Below are positions 32,250 through 43,745 of a stretch of 64,000 nt of DNA, piece after piece; the first letter of the stretch is position 1, and each line of letters begins with the position of its first letter. Source of the stretch: Paralithodes platypus (Eukaryota > Arthropoda > Malacostraca > Decapoda > Lithodidae); NCBI GenBank assembly GCA_032716605.1, contig CM064506.1, positions 21,278,972 through 21,342,971 of the forward strand, read 5' to 3'. The position numbers and the translations under genes were made by a program. Under the pieces are notes generated by a model. The model made no database searches and was not told where the DNA came from. It was given only the letters and a program-made list of their open reading frames with translations.

Positions 32250-32458
32250 CCCTTCAACACGATGACATCCTTTTACCTTACCGTATATTCTGAATAAAGT
32301 TAGACGATGTTATGCATTTTAAGAAGGACCTATGTTATTCAGAGAGTTTATTGAAATCATATGTACACCCTTTTGAGTCATAGAGGTAAACTGTAAGTTA
32401 GAGCAAATAATCTAATGGTAATCAGAAAAAGAGGAAAATTACATCGTGCAAAGGGGTT
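32250..32458. mobile_element. TTAA-B MITE, 'CACGATGAC' subtype
   Basis: CCCCTTCAACACGATGACAT at the left is inverted at the right as TTACATCGTGCAAAGGGGTT. The inner halves are GTTAGACGATGTTAT and ATAATCTAATGGTAATCAG. Confidence 0.75.
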
Positions 32459-32459
32459 A

Positions 32460-32610
32460 AACATTCTGTACATACATATGCCTAAATTTAAAGGCAGTGC
32501 TCCACACGAAGTACGGTTCTGGTCTTGTGTCCTAACGACAACGCTCCAGACAGCCCTGTTCAGAGCTGCCCCACTTGTCAAGTTATTTAATGCAGATCCC
32601 ATATGTCTTT
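32460..32610 (-). pseudogene. LINE family I 3' relic
   Basis: Matches 14395-14560 (AAATTTAAAGGCAGTGCTCC, AGAGCTGCCCCACTTGTCA). On the minus strand this is the end of the RT C-terminal region. Confidence 0.65.
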
Positions 32611-33067
32611 TTTGGTCTAATAATGCAAAGTAATGCAAGCAAGGCAAACTCCTTTAAAGTTCTTATCTTTTGTGAAGTCAAAAAATCCTGCAAGGGAAAT
32701 TACTCAAGAAAATTTAACTAACCTTTAAATTCTAGCTTTCCATAGAAGGTAGTCTAGGGAGAGTGGCATCTATGGTAGTTTTACAAGGATCTCCCCCAAG
32801 CTTCCAACCATCTGCAAAAATCAATTTTGTTAATGCATAGTACAGTATAAGATTCACCAAAAATAACAATCCAATCTTTGGAATCCAACCAAAATTATAA
32901 TCCAGTATTATACATAAAGTCTTAATGGTAGCACTTCAGGCAATCCTATTCTGGGCTACCTCACATTATATATTCCATCGACAAGAGATTGTACAGCCTG
33001 ACGAGCGATAGAGAGCCTGTAATTAAGGAGGGACTGTCCTTCACTATCGTAAAATTGAATTATTGTT
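32611..33067. other. Unassigned
   Basis: A short TTAA-A-like GACGAGCGATAGAGAGCCTG lies at 33000-33020. Nothing else. Confidence 0.35.
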
Positions 33068-33215
33068 TTGATAGCGTAATGGTTAGTTCGTGGAATTTCG
33101 GTGTGGGTATCCTAAGTTTGAATCCTTGGAGTACCACATGTATTCATTAGTTCCATTGATTAAATTAATTAGGGTTATTTGAAATTTAATTGGTGGGTTG
33201 GTGATAACATGTATT
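33068..33215 (+). repeat. SINE S, plus strand
   Basis: The head AGCGTAATGGTTAGTTCGTG (A box) and AAGTTTGAATCCTTGG (B box) are followed by the family body ending TGGTGGGTTGGTGATAAC. Confidence 0.8.
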
Positions 33216-33344
33216 AGTAAGCAAAACCTCTACGGTCAGAATTTGGCAAACGGTCTTTTCAATTCAACCCCTTGTCAGATAAACGGGTAGGTTAGCTTAC
33301 AATGGGAAGTGGTAAGTTAGGTTGGTTGGCCCTTATGAAGCATT

Positions 33345-33520
33345 TAGCATTTTTTTTTGGCTATCATCAGACAAGATTATTCAGCTTAGGAAGAACCTGT
33401 GGGAGTCAAGAGGCATAATTGAGTTTGCTTTAACCCCTTAAGATTCCTAGAGGTCCTTCCTAAACTGCATAAAATGGTCTAATGATAGCCAAACTAAATA
33501 ATTAAAAATGCGTTGAATGG
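33345..33520. mobile_element. TTAA-B MITE copy
   Basis: Fold-back halves GGCTATCATCAGACAAGATT, ATTCAGCTTAGGAAGAACCT and GGTCCTTCCTAAACTGCATA, TGGTCTAATGATAGCC. The left terminus is eroded. Confidence 0.7.
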
Positions 33521-33527
33521 GATGAAA

Positions 33528-33876
33528 TTAAGTGGAAATGGGTCGTTTTTCTGGTCCCCCTTCTTCCTCATGTTTAGCCTCCTTAGTTTTAAGATGTTTG
33601 CCCCATTAGTTTGTGTATTTTAAGACCTTACGCCTCATTTCCTCGTCAATATCAAGACCTTTCGTGCTATTTAGGGTTTTTTTTCTGGCGAACGAAATTT
33701 GGGAAGAATCGGCCTTTGGCCGGGACATTTTTCTACCGAAAAATGTACAAATTAATCTAGAACAGGGATCTAATGGATTTTTTTTTTAAAGTTTGATGGA
33801 GGTCTATGGACAAAACTAGAAAAATAATAAATAAATGAAATTTTTTACCAAAAAGTGAACCAAGGAGATTGGTTAA
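33528..33876 (+). mobile_element. TTAA-A MITE, 'GTGAACC' subtype
   Basis: Begins TTAAGTGGAAATGGGTCGTT and ends AAAAGTGAACC..GGTTAA. Contains CCGGCCTTTGGCCGG and GTTTGATGGAGGTCTA. Confidence 0.75.
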
Positions 33877-33881
33877 CCTAT

Positions 33882-34075
33882 GGAGATCGACTAATTTTGA
33901 CAGTTTATGCTGGCTATCATTAGAAGATTATAGACAGCTTAGGAAGGATCTGTGGGAATTATAAATGTAAAGACTATCCAACTTTTATATACCCTTCCTA
34001 ACCTGAATAAAATCGTGCAACATTAGCCAGAAAACATTACAGAAATGCGTAATCGGATAATGAAAGTGTTAAATT
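33882..34075. mobile_element. TTAA-B MITE copy
   Basis: GGCTATCATTAGAAGATTAT..AGCTTAGGAAGGATCTGTGG mirrored by CCTTCCTAACCTGAATAAAA..CATTAGCCAGAAAAC. Confidence 0.75.
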
Positions 34076-34157
34076 GTCGTAGTTAGATAAGGTTATAGAA
34101 AATCATATAAAGTAAATTAAGTTAAAGCGTTGGACAAGAGACTTGGTTGAATGAGCA

Positions 34158-34376
34158 TTAACCCTTTGAGTACCAGCGACATCGGTTATATTCTATTCTA
34201 GCTATACAGTAATTACACGATATTATGCTGCTTAGGAAGGATCTGTGGCAGTTAAAAGGGTTGGTCGAGATAGTTTGAAGCCTTATTGTTACTAGAGGTC
34301 TTTCCTAAGCTGAATACAATCATCTAATAGTTGCCAGAATATGATAAAAAGACGTCCCTGGTACTGAGTGGGTTAA
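34158..34376. mobile_element. TTAA-B MITE, full-length
   Basis: Begins TTAACCCTTTGAGTACCAGC and ends CCTGGTACTGAGTGGGTTAA. Nearly the whole 219 bp is an imperfect palindrome. Confidence 0.85.
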
Positions 34377-34628
34377 CCATACATATTAAAAAGCTTCACA
34401 TTTTGTTTTGCATTCTTGAATTTCAAAATCTATATTATTAAAGCGTTATTTTCACAGCGATTTTAATAAGTTCTTTTGCCTTTATATTGTGTGTCTCTGT
34501 TTAGGTTTGTTTATTTTGCAAGTTTCACATTATAATTATTAATCATACATATTATAAACGATTCACATACTGTATATATATTATTTCCATATTTTCAAGG
34601 TTTCTCATACAGGAACTCTTATTTGGCA

Positions 34629-34940
34629 TTTAATCCTTTGAGGATCATGACACGTTTTGACAGTTCGGGCTATCATTAGACTATTTTATACAGCTTAAGA
34701 AGGATCTGTGGGCATTAATCTATACCTACCGGTACTTAAGCACATTACCCATTTATTTGTTATTTTATTTATTTATTTTTATTTTTTTTTGTTTTTTAGC
34801 TGGGGATGGGAATTAATAGTGTTAAGAATATCTCGATTAACCCTCCGACTTCGTTATACCTTTCCTAATCTGAATTAAGTAAAATAATAGCCAGAAAACA
34901 GAAACTAAATGCGTAATCGGATCTTGAAACCATTAATCCT
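34629..34940. mobile_element. TTAA-B MITE with internal T-rich insertion
   Basis: The left half GGATCATGACACGTTTTGAC and right half AATGCGTAATCGGATCTTGA are inverses at the ends. About 95 bp of T-rich sequence is inserted near the centre. Confidence 0.7.
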
Positions 34941-35822
34941 TCTAGACTCCTAAGATGCTAGTTAGTATCTATTATATTGTAAAACTTGCAAACTAAACAA
35001 ACCAAAACAGGGACGACACAATATAAAGGCAAAATAACTTATCAAACACGGCGATGAACTAGAATACAGCCATGTTGATAAACACAGGTAAGATGTTGTT
35101 GTGATTGGTTGACTATAGTGACGTCATCTGCCAAGGAAACTATTACGTAATTATACCCCTCAGCCAACATGGAGTCATTACACCTGTTATTATCAAATTT
35201 AGAAATAAAAGAACACAAAACCACCACATAGGGTGTACATCACGACATGAGCAAGTTAATCTGTTTCCCAAGCAAATTAGTCGCACACATACCAACGCAC
35301 TATCGTCATGCTCAAGAAATTAGTCAATTTGGGAAGTTCAAAACGTTCTGGTACATTCTACTAAATTCTATAAAATTATCCTAATAATTTCTCCAAAATT
35401 ATTTGTCTGCCAATGAGCTTAATCAAAGACAACTGCAGAGGTTTACAAAATAAACTAAATGTTTCAAAACTCCCCTGATGGTTCCAAAGGCTTTTAAGTG
35501 TCCTAGGAAGACAAAGTGCGTCTTCCCATACACGAAAGGGTTAAGCAAATATTACTGTACGTTATAATTAATGTAGTTTGTATTTATGTGATTGGTGCTT
35601 CTACATGCTTATGTGCTTGCCTTTTGTGGGGGAACTGATGTATATGTTCTTCAGTCAACTCATTTTCCTTTCTCGTGTCTCTTGCTGATCCTCCCTACCC
35701 CTTGTGGGAGTAGGGGCTGGCTATGACTGATTGTATTTATGTTTGAAGACTAATACATTTGGAATTGCATTTACACAGTATATTTTATCCACACATTATT
35801 ATTGAAGTTTCCATTTATGGTA
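34941..35822. other. Unassigned
   Basis: No convincing feature. Short frames on both strands near 35,040-35,320 have no domain. Confidence 0.35.
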
Positions 35823-35830
35823 GAGATTTT

Positions 35831-36078
35831 GGTAAGGATGTAGTATTTGGTCATATTACCAGCTTTGTTTACATTACTTGTATGCTCGTAATCACGTTCC
35901 AGTCTATTTTGACTATCGGATACAATAATAGGTTGAGAGGGGGGGGGGGGGGGGGGCATGACTTATTGTCGTCATCATCATATATTGCCAGCAAGGGGTA
36001 AATAATAGAAAAATAGCAGTCAAAATAGACAGGAACGTAACAGCGAGCTGGTGATATGCCCGGATACTACATCCTTCC
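35831..36078 (+). mobile_element. GG8 fold-back element 6
   Basis: A 248-bp element. The left end GGTAAGGATGTAGTATTTGG inverts to the right end ..CGGATACTACATCCTTCC. The flanking 8-mers GAGATTTT (35823-35830) and AAGATTTT (36079-36086) differ by one base. A G19 run lies at about 35,939-35,957. Confidence 0.82.
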
Positions 36079-36359
36079 AAGATTTTATCAAATTTCTATT
36101 TATTGATAATCTGCTCAGACAGTACAAGTGGCAATTCCTCCAAAAGAATGAATTTAGTATATAATCATATACTTACCAATTATATACTATTCCATTGGAG
36201 CACAACTTTAACGAGGTAGACAGGTACAGTACGGTACTGGAGATTTTCATGTCGACTAAGCAGATGAATTTTCACCTTCCAAGTATCTGGGGAAAATTAA
36301 CAGATTAGGTTGTTTTACTTTTGCAAACTTAAATACTCTTACACTCATTGAAATCTTAC

Positions 36360-36548
36360 CCTTTAAGCCTTTCAAGATCCGATTACGCATTTTTGTTTTC
36401 TGGCCAATATTCTATTCAGAATAGGAAAGGTTTAGTTAAAGGAGATCGTCTTTACCCTTTTAATTCCCCGAACACCTTCCTAAGCTGTATAATATCGTCT
36501 AATGATAGCCAATATAAACTGTCAAAATTTAATACTCTTCACAGGGTT
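36360..36548. mobile_element. TTAA-B MITE copy
   Basis: AAGATCCGATTACGCATTTT, TTCTATTCAGAATAGGAAAG and the inverse half CACCTTCCTAAGCTGTATAA, ATCGTCTAATGATAGCCA. Confidence 0.75.
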
Positions 36549-36560
36549 AAAAGAAAACTT

Positions 36561-36825
36561 GGGAAGGATATAGTATCCGAGCATACAGGTGTCATGTTTA
36601 CATCGGTCGTGTGGTCAAGGTTATGTTCCCGTCTATTTTGATGGCTATTTTTTCTGTTATTTGCCCACTGCTGGCAATATATAGGATAACAATAAGTCAT
36701 GGGGGGGGGGGTGTTCAACCTATTATTGTATCCCTTGGCAGTCAAAATAGACAGGAAAATGATCGTGAGCGTGGCGAGTAGTGTAAACAAGGCGGGCGGT
36801 ACACCCGAATACTACATTCCTTACC
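36561..36825 (-). mobile_element. GG8 fold-back element 7
   Basis: A 265-bp inverted relative of element 6. The ends are GGGAAGGATATAGTATCCGA and ..CCGAATACTACATTCCTTACC. Exact duplications GAAAACTT flank it (36553-36560 and 36826-36833). Confidence 0.88.
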
Positions 36826-36833
36826 GAAAACTT

Positions 36834-36997
36834 CAGATTTTGTTTTAATAATAGATAGTTCTATATCTATGCAAATACGTGCTTACCTATTACTGTCTCC
36901 TACCTACAGTCACTCATAAAAGTTTGTGGACCCCCTATGATTTTCTTTGTGCAAATATAGCCATCTGGATTAGTGGTTAAAGTCAAGGAAATGGGTG
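36834..36997. other. Unassigned, possibly outer end of the 37-43 kb transposon
   Basis: AGTCACTCATAAAAGTTTGT lies at about 36,915. If the large transposon has a longer left end it would be here, but the right side has no matching inverse. Confidence 0.35.
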
Positions 36998-37163
36998 CAA
37001 GAATTGCTCACAAGGTGATACAAGCATGAAACTTCCCGGAAATGTTCACAAGGACCTACTTTACAATTTCAGAGCAGGAGCCACCGAGATTTCTGTATTG
37101 CATAGCAACGGTTGCTAGGCAAAGCATTTTCCTTAGCAACCGGCAGCAACGATGCAGTTTCTG
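36998..37163 (+). repeat. Left inverted repeat of Academ-like transposon
   Basis: A 166-bp arm mirrored by 43326-43491 at roughly 85-90% identity by eye. Landmarks: AAGAATTGCTCACAAGGTGA, GGAGCCACCGAGATTTC and the near-palindrome TAGCAACGGTTGCTA. Confidence 0.9.
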
Positions 37164-37343
37164 AACTACTATGAAGTGTTATGACTTAGTACTTTTATTT
37201 ATTTTCCTATATTCACTCTTAAAATGGTTCAAAAGATGTATAAAAGCATATATATCTATATAATAGAGTGAATGTCAGCACACAACCAGGGCACACTGGT
37301 GACATCACTGCTGTGTAACTCAGCATGGGGTTCAGTGCCAGAT

Positions 37344-37389
37344 GATCTAGATATACTAGTACTTTAATAAGTACTAGTATATCTAGATC
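37344..37389. repeat. Perfect 21-bp-arm hairpin
   Basis: GATCTAGATATACTAGTACT plus T, four bases TAAT, then the exact inverse. It lies between the left inverted repeat and the LINE insertion. Confidence 0.95.
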
Positions 37390-37659
37390 AGTGTCCCAAA
37401 TGCTATCTAACAGCCCCAAATCCACTAGCTACTAAACTGTAGTTTGTAGTTGGTAGATGTAGTTAGATAGCCGCGCCTGAATTGACAGGATGTGCCAGCG
37501 CGGGAGAGCCGAGCCAAGGGTAACGGGGCTTAAGAATTACCCGGAAGGTGTACAGATCGCACGGGACTTAAATGGCACTGGATGAACGATCGGGCTAGGT
37601 GTAGGGAAACTGAACCTAGTTGTATCCCATAAAGGAATGTGTGCAACAGATGTATTGAT

Positions 37660-38565
37660 CTATCTATCTATCTATTGCCTGACGCCGTGATCCCGAGAGG
37701 GGTGGCCACGAACGAACCGCCCCCATTGCCACCTCTGTCCCCCAGTACAGGCGAACGCCCCTCCCCCCAACCAGCACCGCCTTCGTTCATGTAGTTCCTC
37801 ACTCCATCCTTCACCTCATATTCGGTCTACCTCTCCCCCTCTGTCCCTCCACCTCGCTCTCGTACACCCTCTTAGTCATTCTCTCGCTTTCCATACGTTC
37901 CATATGGCCGAACCATCTCAAGTTGTTCCTTTTCACACTTTCCAGCACATCTACCTCCACACCACACCTCCTTCTTACTTCCTCATTAGTCTGTCTATAT
38001 CCCTCCATGTAACTCCACACGCACTCCTTAAGTAATAAATTTCCACTGCTCTCCCTCTTGGTCTGAGTCCCTCAACCAACGTCCATGCTTCGCTTCCGTA
38101 AGTCAGTGTCGGGATTACCACACTGTCATGCAAGGACTTCTTCACTTCCATACTGACCACCCTATTTCTTGTTACTGCTTTTAGCGTTCCTACAACCTCT
38201 TCCCCTGTTGTACCCTCTCCCGCACTTCTTCATCCATAGTCCCATCTTTACTCAACACACTGCCCAGATACTTAAAAGAGTTGACGATCTCCATAGCCTG
38301 ACCGTTCAGCTTCACCTCACACTCTGTGACTTCACCCATTTCGAAGACCATAACCTTGCTCTTCCCCGTATTTACCTTCAAATTCCGTTTTTCGCACACT
38401 GTTCCAAACTCATTTACCAGACCCTGCAACTCCCATTCATTATCACTCATCAGAACTGTATCATCCGCAAACAGCAGTATAGGTAGCTTCCACTCAATTC
38501 CCTCCCTTTTCAGCGATACACCAACATCCACTGCTCTTGATAGTATTTCTTTCATAACTCCATCC
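37660..38565 (-). pseudogene. LINE family II, 3' 0.9 kb
   Basis: 5'-truncated copy inserted in the Academ-like element. The flanks are ATGTATTGAT (37650-37659) and ATGTATTTGAT (38566-38576), a duplication differing by one T. On the minus strand 38567-38190 encodes GIEWKLPILLFADDTVLMSD with the catalytic ADD intact, then VNTGKSKVMVF, SFKYLGSVLSKDGTMDEEVR and, after a frame break near 38,190, the C-terminal RWFGHMERMESERMTKRVYE. (GATA)n tail at the left. Younger than its host. Confidence 0.9.
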
Positions 38566-38705
38566 ATGTATTTGATAAAGGTGGTAAAAGGATAAACCCT
38601 CGGCCTTAATCATATTTTGTTTCCAGTTTCAGCAAGTTTGATATATTTGATCTGCGCACACTGATAGTCAAGACGTACTGAATATTCACATCTGTATTCA
38701 TCTTC

Positions 38706-41700
38706 ATGAATATTCATGAATATTCATCTTCATCTGTTCAAGCAACTGATTGGACTATCTGTGTTTTTTGTCAACTGGACACCAAAGAGTCTCTCATATC
38801 ACCAACTGACAGAGGCTATGAAACCATAGTAGACAACATCACACAGTTTAGTAACCTTGACTCAATGCCAATCAAAATCAATCTGGCACGACTTGACCAT
38901 GGGAATGGTATTCAATTAACATTGAAAGAACAGAATGCAAAGTGGCACAAATCTTGTTATCAGAAGTTTTCACATACCAAACTGGAACGCGCAAAACGAA
39001 AGCACAAGTCTGAGGAAGATGGGACTGCTTCAAAACGAATTTTCACACGTAGCACTAGCAGTGGTGGTGATACTGCCTCAAGTGGAACAGTTGGCAGCAA
39101 TTGTCCCAAATGCTTCTTTTGTTCCCAGCAGCAAACAAAGGAGAACCTCCGCGAAGTCTGTACATTTCAACTAGATTTTCGTGTGAGGAAATGCGCACAT
39201 GATCTACAAGATGAAAATCTTCTTGCAAAATTAAGTGCAGGAGACCTTATTGCCCAGGAGGCAAAGTATCATGCAAACTGCCTTACAAACCTGTACAATA
39301 GAGCACGTGCAAAGGTATCACAGGATCAGGATGCCTCAGATGACCAGACATGTAAAGGAATTGCTTTGGCTCAGCTGATTTCCTACATTGAGAAGAGGCA
39401 AGATGAGGATGTGAAGGTGTTCAGACTTGCAGATCTTGTGAAGCTCTACACTGACAGGCTAAATCAACTTGGAGTGGATGTTACTGCACGAGTAAACAGT
39501 AAGCATCTGAAAGACCGCATTCTCATGCATCTCCCAAGGATGAAAGCTTACAAAGAAGGACGAGATGTGTTCATGGCTTGTGAAGAAGATGTTGGCTCTA
39601 TTCTCCGAGAAGGATACCAGACTGATCGAGACGAGCAGAGTGTCATGATGACCCAAATTGCTGAAATGATCCGACAGGACATCTTCGCACACAAAATAAC
39701 ATTCTCTGGATCGTTTGGCCATAACAGCCAAGTGGAGTCTGTTCCACGGTCCCTTTTGTCACTGGTCAGCATGCTTATCAATGGTTCAAACATCACAGAT
39801 CAAACATTCAACACAACTATCAGCCAACCAATACTATCCATTGCTCAGCTGTTGGTGTACAACAGCATCAAGAGACGCAGGGATTCTGTGAGAAATCCAC
39901 AAGTATATCACAGCAAAGATCGTGAAACGCCACTACCCGTCTATGTAGGTCTTAAGGCTCATGCACTAACCAGAGATAGCAAGTTGATTGAGAGTCTATA
40001 TACTCTTGGTATGTCGGCATCATACAACCGCACAATGGACTTGATCACATCATTGAGTAATAACGTCTGTGACTATTACCATCAGATTGGCACAGTCTGT
40101 CCTCCTCAACTTCGCAAAGGGCATTTCATTACCAGTGCTGCAGACAACATCGACCACAACCCTAGCTCTGCGACATCTACAAGTTCATTCCATGGCACCA
40201 GCTTGTCCTTGTTCCAGAATCTCACTCCGCGAGATGTCTGTGAAGATGAAGACAATGGCCAAGGATTCACTAATTCAATAACTCAAGAGAGGGGGTTGAG
40301 GAAAATGAGCGACTTGCCCCTTTCGTACACTGAACTGAAACCAACACGGTTGCCAAACAGTGACGTCTTTGTCCCACCCATCCCTGCAGACCTGGCTTCT
40401 TCCAACACCCCTTTGACCAAGGACATGGACAAGGAATATGACTGGCTGAGTCATGTTGAGAAACATCATGCAGATGACATATCAGCAGAGGCGACTTTGT
40501 CTTGGGCAGCATACCATGCCAGCAGAGTGCCAGACCCAGACATTCTGCCATCTGTGAATGCCATGATGCCTCTCTTTGTTGAGGAAGCCAGCTCACCATC
40601 TATGCTTCGGCATTGCATGGAAGTGGTGAAGTCAGCAGTTCAGCAGTTCATCACCTCAACCCTGGCCAGACTCCAGTGATTAGTGGGGACCAACCTCTGT
40701 ATGCTACACTGAAGAAGCTGCAATGGAATATGTCCGAACTGTATGGTGAGGACAAGTTTGTAATGCTTATGGGGGGTCTACACACTGAAATGACAGGCTT
40801 GAAAGCTTTGGGTCATTGGCTTGATGGAAGTGGTTGGGTGGAAGTTCTCCAGGAAGCTGATGTTGCCACACCAGGCATTGCTGAGTCCTTCCTGAAGGCA
40901 TCACATGTGACTCGAACCCGTCATGCTCACCAAGTCACTGTATGTGCATTGTACATCCTTCTCAAGAAGGCTTATGATGGATATGTTGCAAACAATTCCG
41001 AAGAATCCACAGACACTTTCAGCACATGGTGTGAACGGCGAAAAGCTGAAAGTCCTCAGTTCATGTACTGGCATACGAGTCTAGAGCTGGAACTTCTCTT
41101 GTTCACATTTGTACGATCACTACGCACGTTGGATGTCCGTACATGTGCGTGACATGAGCAGTCTATCTCACACTCATCCAGATGTTGCCAAAGAATTTCA
41201 GCAAGGCAAGTTTGTTGTGGCAAAATCCCAGAGAAAATTCTCCCTCATTGCTGTCGATCACTGCCATGAACAAAACAATGGAGTAATGAAGGATGAATCA
41301 TCGGGCTTACCCAGGATGCAAACTCCCTCTTGAGATGGGCAGTGGCAGGACCAGAACTTGTCAGAGTAATTTCTGAGTTTGAAGCGACCATGGTAGGGAA
41401 ACAACAAAGTTCTGGGCAAAGAAACCATCATGAACAAATCCGGTCAACCCAGAAGTTGTTTGCTGGACAGGTTCAGGCAGTAGTTAGTGTAATGGAGGAC
41501 ATGGGGAGCCCATTTGAGGAGGAAGGGCAGGACCTTCTCAGACTCCATACAAAGGACATCATGGATGAGCAGTCAGTCGAGTGTCTAACCACTCTCGTAT
41601 CAAAGGGTCAGGAGCAGTATGCAACATTTGTGGAAGAGCGGCTCAGAACAAATACTAAGCCAATCACAGCAACAATTACCAGGAACAAGGTGGTACTGTT

Positions 41701-43180
41701 CAATGTCCAAGGCAAACGATCAAACAAATCAGGGGACAAAGTCAGTCTCCTCAAAAGTGAATCTTCGCTGTTTGCAAGTCTGTATGTTGCATGTCAGACA
41801 AGGAAAGGTGACTTGAACAATTTCTTCAATCATGAAAACCTCCCATTTCCTCCATCTCTGTCTGCCTATGGGCAGCTACGTCCAGGGAAGAAGTCTGATC
41901 TCATAGAATGTCTTGAAAAGAAAGTAGGGTCATCAAATGATGTGACACCAGAGACTGAAGTGCGAATCATGGATGGTGCGGCACTTGTTCACTTTCTTAG
42001 ACCTGAGGGCTGCAAGACATTTGGAGACTATGCTGCCAAGGTCTTTCTTCCATACATAAACAATGCTCAAAGTCAGGCTCTGAGAGTGGATGTTGTCTGG
42101 GACCAGTACTTCGATAACAGCCTCAAGTCACAGACAAGAGAACAACGTGTCACTGGTCCTATTCAGCGCAGACGAGTTGGGGCGTCTAGCCCAACACCAA
42201 AGAACTGGCAGCAGTTCCTTCGCTTGGCCAACAACAAGACAGACCTGTTTACATTCCTGAACAAGGAACTGCTGGAAAATGCATCAGGAGACCAGACTCT
42301 CATTGTTACTGATGGTGCCAATGTGCTATGCTTACCTACACGAGACACCAGCAACATTGCTCCCTGCAACCATGAGGAGGCAGACTCGAGGATCATGGTG
42401 CATGTCAGTGATGCTGTTATGCAGGGCTTCCACAAGATCCTTGTTCGAACTGTGGACACTGACGTGGTAGTATTGGCAGTGGCAGTCGTACAGCAGCTGG
42501 CTCAGAGACAGCAGATAGAACTCTGGATTGCCTTTGGTTGTGGAAAGGACTTTAGGTACATCCCAGCTCATGAAATATGTGCTTCACTTGGCACAGAAAG
42601 ATCCTTGGCACTGCCTGTGTTCCATGCTTATACAGGTTGTGATACCGTGTCCCATCTGGTCCAGGTGGGAAAGAAGACTGCATGGAAAGTGTGGGAGGCA
42701 CATGATGAATTTACTGCGACATTCTATGAGCTGCACAATGCACCTGAACAAATTGGTGAAGCGACTGAGGCTTCTCTGGAGTACTTCACCATTCGACTCT
42801 ATGACAGGATAGCAACTTCTCGTTCCATCAATGAAGTCAGAAAGAATCTGTTCATCCACAAAGGACGTCAGATATCATGTCTACCTCCAACCAAGGCTGC
42901 TCTACAGCAACACATGAAGAGGGCAGTACTACAAGGTGGGCACCACTGGGGCTGCACCACGGTGCCAGAACGACAGTTGCCCTCTCCAAGTGAGTGGGGA
43001 TGGACTTGCCCAGAAAAGTGGAGGCCTCTGTGGTCTAACTTGCCTGAAGCCAGTGCAACCTGCCCAGAACTACTGAAGTGTTCTTGCCGAGGAGGATGCA
43101 CAGACTGCAAATGTGTTGATGCGCATCTAAAATGCACAGCCTACTGCAAATGCAAAAGTGACTGTGACAACAGTGTCTGA
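38706..43180 (+). pseudogene. Academ-like transposase, three frame disruptions
   Basis: Four collinear frames make up one protein of about 1,490 codons. Segment 1 (38706-40679) starts at a plausible ATG. It has two Cys/His pairs (CVFC..WHKSC at ~19-84, CFFC..YHANC at ~135-192) and a conserved SAADNIDHNPSSATSTSSFH. Segment 2 (40613-41152) follows a small indel near 40,640. Segment 3 (41109-41333) starts with YDHYARWMSVHVRDM and holds DHCHEQNNGVMKDE. Segment 4 (41330-43180) follows another shift near 41,300. It holds an XPG/FEN-like acidic set: HEEADSRI (~347), RTVDTDVVVLA (~375) and HAYTGCDT (~434). It ends in nine cysteines within 29 residues (CSCRGGCTDCKC..). The short frames at 41,109 and 41,330 begin at TTG and are not real starts. 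Not functional as it stands. Related proteins are widespread in invertebrates as uncharacterised proteins. Confidence 0.8.
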
Positions 43181-43325
43181 AGCTTTAGGAGTGGCATTTG
43201 TATAGCCTGACTTGCCCTAAATTGGATTTTATGCCACATAATTCTTGTATATGATCTCCAAATGCAATGCTACATGTTTTTTAGAACAATGAGTTGAGAA
43301 AAAACCATAGCACCTCACAGTTTTC

Positions 43326-43491
43326 CAGAAACTGCATTGTTGCTGCCGGTTGCTAAGGAAAATGATTTGCCTAGCAACCGTTGCTATGCAACACTGAAAT
43401 CTCGGTGGCTCCTGCCCTGAAATTGTAAAATAGGTCTTTGTGAACTATCGTGGAAAGTTTTATGCTTGTATCACCTTGTGAGCAATTCTTG
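43326..43491 (-). repeat. Right inverted repeat of Academ-like transposon
   Basis: Mirror of 36998-37163: TAGCAACCGTTGCTATGCAA, GAAATCTCGGTGGCTCCTG and TCACCTTGTGAGCAATTCTT. Confidence 0.9.
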
Positions 43492-43745
43492 TCCTATTTA
43501 GTACCGATTGCACTAAAATGGTTCTAGAACATTTCTGACTAATTTCTCTAGAAAATTATAGACTTTAAACAGTTAATCCAATTACCATAATTACTTTTAA
43601 ATTTTAGTTTCATTAGGCTATTGGACAACTACAAATAACATTTCAAAATCAAATGTTTAGACATCCTATCAACATTAAAACCAGTCACCAAATTCGTCAT
43701 CCATGGTCTAGGGAAATATACCTTATAAAAATCCTTACTGCTCAC
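43492..43745. other. Unassigned AT-rich sequence
   Basis: No matching outer end for the Academ-like element was found here. Confidence 0.35.

Larger units (their letters stand above)
36998..43491 (+). mobile_element. Academ-like DNA transposon, degenerate, interrupted by a LINE
   Basis: Two 166-bp inverted repeats (36998-37163 and 43326-43491) enclose a single broken ~1,490-codon coding region (38706-43180) and one family II LINE insertion (37660-38565). Without the LINE it is about 5.6 kb. The encoded protein combines N-terminal Cys/His pairs, an XPG/FEN-like nuclease signature and a C-terminal cysteine cluster, which I recall as the hallmark of the Academ superfamily. The true outer ends and the 3-4-bp target duplication expected for Academ were not defined. 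Confidence 0.75.

Noticed and set aside
41109..41360. Separate small genes starting at 41,109 and 41,330
   Set aside because: They begin at TTG and are continuations of the broken Academ-like protein after frame changes.
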